The position numbers were made by a program, and so were the translations under genes. From contig NZ_BPUO01000001.1 in assembly GCF_022179805.1 (NCBI RefSeq), positions 372,001 to 436,000 on the forward strand: a stretch of DNA of 64,000 nucleotides, written 5' to 3'. Under the pieces are notes generated by a model. It was not told where the DNA came from and did no database searches. It saw nothing but the letters and a program-made list of their open reading frames with translations. Origin of the DNA: Cupriavidus pauculus. Lineage in GTDB: Bacteria > Pseudomonadota > Gammaproteobacteria > Burkholderiales > Burkholderiaceae. This document shows, in pieces, positions 59,819-64,000 of this stretch (within the stretch, counting starts at the first letter, position 1; every line of letters starts with the position of its first letter).

Positions 59819-60763
59819 TCAGGTGTCGGCGCCGCCCGACACGTCCGTCATGCCGCTTCCGAGCGAGTTCATCACCGCCATCAGCTGCTCGCGCAGCCAG
59901 CGGTTGGCGCCATCGTTCTCGCCGCCGGCGTGCCAGTACAGGTGCAGTTCCAGCGACGGCACCTTGAACGGCAGCGACAGCAGCCGGTTGGCATACGGCT
60001 CGTTGGCGATGCGCGCGTAGCGCAGCGGCAGGGTGGCCAGCAGGTCCGTGCAGCTGACCACGCGGCAGGCGGCCGCGTAGTGCTGGCAGCGCAGTCGCAC
60101 GCGGCGCGTCAGCCCCATGCGATGCAGCGCCTGGTCTTCCAGCCCGGCGCCCCGGCGCCGCGACGACACGTGCACGTGCTCGGCCGCCAGGTAGCGTTCC
60201 AGCGTCAGTTCCTTTTTGACCAGCGGATGGTCGCGCCGCGCCAGCACCACCATCGGATCGGACATGAACGCGCCGTGGTGGATGGCCGGCGACACCGGCA
60301 GCAGGATGTCGATGGCGGTGTCCAGCGTGCCCGCCAGCAGTTCCGACTCCATCTCGCGGCGGTCGAAGCGGATGGCCGCGATTTCCACGTGGGGCGCCAG
60401 CGCGGTCACACGCGCCATCAGCGGCGGCAGCAGCGTGCTTTCCAGCGCGTCGCGCATGCCGATGGTGAAGCGTCGCGTGGTGTTGGCGGGGTCGAAGTGT
60501 GGAGTGTCCTGCAGCGTGCGCGCGAACGATTGCAGCGCGCTGCGCACCTCGCCCGCCAGCGAGCGGGCCAGCGGCGTGGGCGCCATGCCCTGCCCCCGCC
60601 GCTCGAACAGCGGATCGTCGAACAGCGTGCGCATGCGCCCCAGCGCATGGCTCACGGCCGGCTGCGTCAGGTTGAGCTGGCGCGCGGCGGCCGTGATGCT
60701 GCCCTCGCTGTAGATGGCGTCGAACACGACGAAGAGGTTGAGGTCGATCCGGCTCAGTTGCAT
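59819..60763 (-). CDS. LysR-type regulator divergent from acyl-CoA dehydrogenase
   Basis: A 314-residue LysR protein with an N-terminal HTH (LNLFVVFDAIYSEGSITAAARQLNLTQPAVSHALGRMR region, residues 6-65) and a NodD/PcpR-like effector-binding domain. The gene is divergent from an acyl-CoA dehydrogenase gene with a 162-base intergenic region holding a GCATTC / GAATGC inverted repeat that fits a T-N11-A LysR box. It probably controls that dehydrogenase and perhaps the YfcG-like GST after it. The C-terminal ~20 residues (MNSLGSGMTDVSGGADT) are low complexity. Confidence 0.9.
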   Translation of the reverse strand: MQLSRIDLNLFVVFDAIYSEGSITAAARQLNLTQPAVSHALGRMRTLFDDPLFERRGQGMAPTPLARSLAGEVRSALQSFARTLQDTPHFDPANTTRRFTIGMRDALESTLLPPLMARVTALAPHVEIAAIRFDRREMESELLAGTLDTAIDILLPVSPAIHHGAFMSDPMVVLARRDHPLVKKELTLERYLAAEHVHVSSRRRGAGLEDQALHRMGLTRRVRLRCQHYAAACRVVSCTDLLATLPLRYARIANEPYANRLLSLPFKVPSLELHLYWHAGGENDGANRWLREQLMAVMNSLGSGMTDVSGGADT

Positions 60764-60797
60764 GGCACCTTCCTGCGCGCTGAAGCATCAATGTCGC

Positions 60798-60816
60798 GCA
60801 TTCTGGCATGGAATGC
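60798..60816. promoter_or_regulatory. Candidate LysR box
   Basis: GCATTC, seven bases, GAATGC: a perfect 6-bp inverted repeat containing T-N11-A (TTC...GAA), 35 bases from the LysR start codon. A second inverted repeat AGAAAA / TTTTCT lies at 60840-60856, nearer the dehydrogenase promoter region. Confidence 0.5.
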
Positions 60817-60925
60817 AGCGAATTGATACTGACCAATCCAGAAAATTCATTTTTCTAATTTGCAGCGTTCCGCTAGAGTAGCCACAGTCGGCACGGCGTG
60901 CCCACCAAACCCACGAGGAGACCCC

Positions 60926-62188
60926 ATGGATTTCGAGTACTCGCCCAAGGTCAAGGCCATGCAGGCCAGGCTGCTGGCGTTTTTCGACCAGCACATCTAT
61001 CCGAACGAAAAGCGCTTCTACGCCGAGGTGCAGGCCAATCGCGAAGCCGGCAACGCGTGGGTACCGACCAAGGTGGTCGAGGAACTGAAGCCGCTGGCCC
61101 GCGAGGCCGGCCTGTGGAACCTGTTCCTGCCGCGCTCCAAGCGCGCGCCCGAAGGCCTGTCGAACCTGGAATACGCACCGATGTGCGAGATCATGGGCCG
61201 GGTGCCCTGGTCGGCCGAAGTGTTCAACTGCGCCGCGCCCGATACCGGCAACATGGAAACGCTGGAGCGCTACGCATCGGAAGAACTGAAGGACCAGTGG
61301 CTGGAGCCGCTGCTGCGCGGCGAGATCCGTTCGGCGTTCCTGATGACCGAGCCGGCCGTGGCATCGTCCGACGCCACCAATATCGCCTGCCGCATCGAGC
61401 GTGACGGTGACCACTACGTGATCAACGGCACCAAGTGGTGGTCGTCGGGCGCCGGCGATCCGCGCTGCAAGGTCTACATCGTGATGGGCAAGACCGATCC
61501 CGAGGCAGGCCGCCATGAACAGCAATCGATGATCGTGGTGCCGGCCGACACACCGGGCATCACCATCAAGCGCTTCCTGCCCGTGTTCGGCTACGACGAC
61601 GCGCCGCACGGCCACATGGAAATCGAGCTGAAGAACGTGCGCGTGCCGGCTGGCAACATCCTGCTGGGCGAAGGCCGTGGCTTCGAGATCGCCCAAGGCC
61701 GCCTGGGCCCGGGCCGTATTCACCACTGCATGCGCAGCATCGGCGTGGCCGAGCGCGCGCTGGAACTGCTGTGCAAGCGCAGCCTGGAACGCGTGGCATT
61801 CGGCAAGCCGGTCGCCCGCCAGGGCGTGACGCAGGAACGCATCGCCGATGCGCGCTGCGACATCGAGATGGCGCGCCTGCTGACGCTGAAGGCCGCCTAC
61901 ATGATGGACACCGTGGGCAACAAGGTGGCCAAGGCCGAGATCGCGATGATCAAGGTGGTGGCACCGAACGTGGCGCTGCGCGTCATCGACAACGCCATCC
62001 AGGTTCACGGCGCGGCCGGTGTGTCGGGCGACTTCCCGCTGGCCAACTGGTGGGCCCACCAGCGCACGCTGCGCCTGGCCGATGGTCCGGACGAGGTCCA
62101 CCGCAACGCCATTGCCAAGCTGGAACTGGCCAAGCACATGAACGTGAGCGCGGACCGCATCCACATGCCGGTGACGCGCGGTTCCTGA
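60926..62188 (+). CDS. Acyl-CoA dehydrogenase (ACAD10/11-like)
   Basis: A 420-residue FAD enzyme with the three-domain ACAD fold. The middle domain has [16 protein letters not shown] and [24 protein letters not shown]. The C-terminal helical domain has [23 protein letters not shown], and the ending [35 protein letters not shown] is typical. The sequence type ([25 protein letters not shown]) is that of ACAD10/11 and bacterial LvaC-like enzymes rather than classical short-chain dehydrogenases. It carries GGAG six bases before ATG 60926. It is divergent from its probable LysR regulator and ends at a terminator. Confidence 0.9.
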   Translation: MDFEYSPKVKAMQARLLAFFDQHIYPNEKRFYAEVQANREAGNAWVPTKVVEELKPLAREAGLWNLFLPRSKRAPEGLSNLEYAPMCEIMGRVPWSAEVFNCAAPDTGNMETLERYASEELKDQWLEPLLRGEIRSAFLMTEPAVASSDATNIACRIERDGDHYVINGTKWWSSGAGDPRCKVYIVMGKTDPEAGRHEQQSMIVVPADTPGITIKRFLPVFGYDDAPHGHMEIELKNVRVPAGNILLGEGRGFEIAQGRLGPGRIHHCMRSIGVAERALELLCKRSLERVAFGKPVARQGVTQERIADARCDIEMARLLTLKAAYMMDTVGNKVAKAEIAMIKVVAPNVALRVIDNAIQVHGAAGVSGDFPLANWWAHQRTLRLADGPDEVHRNAIAKLELAKHMNVSADRIHMPVTRGS

Positions 62189-62216
62189 CCGTCACGTCCA
62201 CTTAGCTGTACGAGGA

Positions 62217-62242
62217 GGCCCGGCCATGCGCCGGGCCTTTTT
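62217..62242 (+). terminator. Intrinsic terminator after the acyl-CoA dehydrogenase
   Basis: GGCCCGGC / GCCGGGCC with a 5-base loop and a T5 tract, upstream of the GST gene, which therefore probably has its own promoter. Confidence 0.87.
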
Positions 62243-62314
62243 CATGCACCGTCAGCAGGGTTATTCACTCTGTGCTTAAATGCCCCGGCCAATCTTTCAT
62301 GGAGAGCGTTGTAC

Positions 62315-63007
62315 ATGATTGACGTCTACAGCTGGGCCACCCCGAACGGCCACAAGGTCCACATCATGCTCGAGGAATGCGGCCTCGAGTACCGGGTTCA
62401 TCCCATCAATATCGGTGCCGGCGACCAGTTTGGCGCCGACTTCCTGAAGATCAGTCCCAACAACAAGATCCCGGCGATCGTCGACAGCGACGGCCCTGAT
62501 GGCCAGCCGATCTCGCTGTTCGAGTCCGGCGCGATCCTGTTGTACCTGGCCAGCAAGACGGGCAAGTTCCTGCCCGAGGATGTACGTGGCAAGTACGATG
62601 CGCTGCAGTGGCTGATGTTCCAGATGGGTGGTGTCGGGCCAATGCTGGGCCAGGCGCACCATTTCCGCATCTACGCGCCCGAGAAGATCGAATATGCGGT
62701 GAACCGCTACACGAATGAGGCCAAGCGGCTGTACGGCGTGATCGACAAGCAGTTGTCGACCCATGCCTGGCTGGCCGGCGACAGCTACTCGATCGCGGAT
62801 ATCGCCACGTTCCCGTGGCTGCGGAGCTGGCAGAACCAGGGCGTGGATCTGGACGACTATCCGCACCTGAAGCGCTGGTTCAACGAGATTGCCGAGCGCC
62901 CTGCCGTGAAGCGCGGCGTCGAGGTACTGGCCAAGGAACGCAAGCCGCTGCACACCGACAAGGAGCGCGAGGTCCTGTTCGGCGCCACGCAATATCAGCG
63001 TCGCTAG
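62315..63007 (+). CDS. Nu-class GST / disulfide-bond oxidoreductase YfcG-like
   Basis: A 230-residue GST-fold protein closely matching E. coli YfcG, which has disulfide-bond reductase activity with glutathione. Start MIDVYSWATPNGHK, then LKISPNNKIPAIVD with the cis-Pro, LFESGAILLYLASKTGKFLPE with the glutathione site, LQWLMFQMGGVGPMLGQAHHF, and YSIADIATFPWLRSW. The last ~25 residues (VLAKERKPLHTDKEREVLFG) form a short extension beyond E. coli YfcG. The start is ATG 62315, because the family begins MIDxY; TTG 62309 lies only four bases after GGAG. It stands between terminators and hairpins. Confidence 0.9.
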   Translation: MIDVYSWATPNGHKVHIMLEECGLEYRVHPINIGAGDQFGADFLKISPNNKIPAIVDSDGPDGQPISLFESGAILLYLASKTGKFLPEDVRGKYDALQWLMFQMGGVGPMLGQAHHFRIYAPEKIEYAVNRYTNEAKRLYGVIDKQLSTHAWLAGDSYSIADIATFPWLRSWQNQGVDLDDYPHLKRWFNEIAERPAVKRGVEVLAKERKPLHTDKEREVLFGATQYQRR

Positions 63008-63088
63008 GGCCTATGTGAGCACGTCCGGCGCGCCCATGTGGTGGGTATTCACTTGCGCCGGCGTTGCCTGAATGACACATCGGGAGAA

Positions 63089-63112
63089 ATCGATGCCGGG
63101 TGCGGCATCGAT
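63089..63112. repeat. 10-bp perfect hairpin
   Basis: ATCGATGCCG, a GGTG loop, then CGGCATCGAT. It lies about 80 bases after the GST gene and is not followed by a T tract, so it is either part of a non-canonical terminator or a structured RNA or operator element. Confidence 0.8.
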
Positions 63113-63221
63113 CGCCAGACCTGACTTGAGGCATCAACCTTGCCTGTAATCGCCGGCCGCTCGGCCATCTGTGCCGCATTGCGGACACTTGCATCCCCTA
63201 CGATGCACATGTGGCACCGAT

Positions 63222-63247
63222 AGAACGACGACCTATAGGTTGTCGTT
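63222..63247. promoter_or_regulatory. 26-bp near-perfect palindrome upstream of the XRE regulator
   Basis: The left arm GAACGACGACCTA and right arm TAGGTTGTCGTTC match at 12 of 13 positions, including a fully symmetric ACCTATAGGT core. It lies 62 bases upstream of the XRE gene start and is a natural candidate for an operator of that regulator; it could also fold as a hairpin. Confidence 0.6.
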
Positions 63248-63308
63248 CGCCATACGTCGAACCCTTAGGCTCGACCGACTTAGCGACTTACTATCCACAA
63301 AGCAGCAT

Positions 63309-63689
63309 ATGACAGCAGATCCATTGAAGCTGTTCGGGCGGCATTTGACCTGGCTGCGCAAACAGCGCGGCTGGTCTCAGGAAGCCCTGTCGTTGGAAAG
63401 CGGCCTGGCAAGATCGTACCTCAGCGGCATCGAACGCGGCACGCGCAATGTTGCGCTATATAACATTTGTACCCTCGCCGACACGCTTGGTGTTGCGCCC
63501 AATGAGATGCTTGACTTCAAAAAGCATCCTGTGGAAGGCGCCGTGGCAGAGGTCCCGCGCTCGCCGTTCGAGCCGGAGCAGTCGCCTGCAGTACAGGCCA
63601 CGCTGCGATATATGTCGGAGCTGAACGACGTCGACCGCGACGTCGTGGCGGGTGTGGCGCGCGCACTGGCGCGCCGGCACGTACGCTGA
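63309..63689 (+). CDS. XRE-family helix-turn-helix regulator
   Basis: A 126-residue protein. The N-terminal Cro/C1-type HTH spans about residues 8-62 (LTWLRKQRGWSQEALSLESGLARSYLSGIERGTRNVALYNICTLADTLGV). A short acidic/Pro-rich linker and a helical C-terminal region (LRYMSELNDVDRDVVAGVARALARRH) follow, probably for dimerisation. The start is ATG 63309, immediately before the HTH; the 46-codon upstream extension of the frame covers the palindrome and is rejected. No partner gene lies downstream; it converges with ureG 48 bases away. A role in controlling itself through the upstream palindrome is plausible. Confidence 0.82.
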   Translation: MTADPLKLFGRHLTWLRKQRGWSQEALSLESGLARSYLSGIERGTRNVALYNICTLADTLGVAPNEMLDFKKHPVEGAVAEVPRSPFEPEQSPAVQATLRYMSELNDVDRDVVAGVARALARRHVR

Positions 63690-63737
63690 AGCGCCCTGCC
63701 CCCAGCAGGGGCGGCGCTCGGGCAGGCGCATGCGAAC

Positions 63738-64000
63738 TTACACGTTCAGCATGCCCTGCTGCTCGATGAAGGCAATCACCTGTTCCAGTCCTTGTCCGGA
63801 CTTGACGCTTCCCATCACGAACGGCCGCTCACCGCGCATCTTGCGCGTGTCGCTTTCCATGATTTCCAGCGACGCGCCCACGTAAGGTGCCAGGTCGGTC
63901 TTGTTGACCACCAGCAGGTCTGACTTCGTGATTCCCGGTCCGCCCTTGCGCGGAATCTTCTCCCCTCCCGCCACATCGATGACGTAGATCGTCAGGTCGG
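63738..64000 (-). CDS. ureG: Urease accessory GTPase UreG, C-terminal part
   Basis: The gene runs off the right edge; about 87 C-terminal residues are visible. They match UreG, the SIMIBI GTPase that drives nickel insertion into urease. Visible are [48 protein letters not shown] sequence with the G4 guanine-recognition motif [31 protein letters not shown] follows. The remaining urease operon should lie to the right, outside the window. It is the last gene of that unit, converging with the XRE gene. Confidence 0.93.
   Translation of the reverse strand, partial: DLTIYVIDVAGGEKIPRKGGPGITKSDLLVVNKTDLAPYVGASLEIMESDTRKMRGERPFVMGSVKSGQGLEQVIAFIEQQGMLNV

Overview
The window is GC-rich, densely coded DNA from a betaproteobacterium of the family Burkholderiaceae. 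It is most probably a Cupriavidus chromosome; the genus is my inference from gene content and order. The supporting evidence is an intracellular PHB depolymerase with a cysteine nucleophile, two Bug-type solute-binding proteins, the hrcA-hemH-hslR-grpE and nadK-recN neighbourhoods, glnE-yhdP-nit2-tldD, and abundant fatty-acid/acyl-CoA genes. No phage, CRISPR array, rRNA or tRNA is visible. One IS3-family element is present.

Layout. 1-7.1 kb: end of phaZ, a TetR gene, orphan rnfB coupled to nth, and a TetR gene divergent from a Baeyer-Villiger-type monooxygenase / alpha-beta hydrolase / Coq4-like operon with a palindromic operator. 7.1-11.1 kb: nitroreductase, EamA transporter, DUF1841, phospholipase A1 and a thioredoxin-like protein. 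11.2-17.8 kb: heat-shock and housekeeping block (grpE with a sigma-32-like promoter, hslR, hemH, hrcA, nadK, recN). 17.9-20.7 kb: a secreted-protease module made of a lipoprotein resembling a protease prodomain, a subtilisin with a GlyGly-CTERM tail, and a convergent rhombosortase. 20.7-30.6 kb: glnE, yhdP, nit2-like and tldD. 30.6-33.3 kb: a methyltransferase and the DAHP synthase gene aroG, preceded by what reads as a complete leader-peptide attenuator. 33.3-37.3 kb: two c-type cytochromes and a MoxR / GNAT / CoxE-like VWA operon. 37.3-45.2 kb: LysR, Bug protein, N-formylglutamate amidohydrolase, a lipoprotein, an M14 peptidase, yaaA, a lone PIN protein and an aminotransferase. 45.4-51.2 kb: GST, hydroxyacyl-CoA dehydrogenase, enoyl-CoA hydratase, an APH-type kinase and a Tat-signal Bug protein. 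51.2-57.1 kb: gamma-glutamyltransferase, then a YfbK-like VWA lipoprotein, an ECF sigma factor and a putative membrane anti-sigma protein. 57.1-64 kb: IS3-family element, CAP-domain lipoprotein, LysR / acyl-CoA dehydrogenase pair, YfcG-like GST, an XRE regulator behind a large palindrome, and the end of ureG.

The most notable non-coding signals are: (1) the aroG attenuator, with a leader peptide carrying FYFYFFW and four mutually pairing segments; (2) composite palindromic repeats at four gene ends; (3) an 8-copy CCAAAA tandem repeat; (4) -10 elements so close to start codons that leaderless transcripts are predicted for nadK and yhdP; (5) a CTTGAAA-N14-CGCCATGT heat-shock promoter for grpE. 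All functional statements rest on reading the translated sequences and recalled family knowledge; no database search was run.
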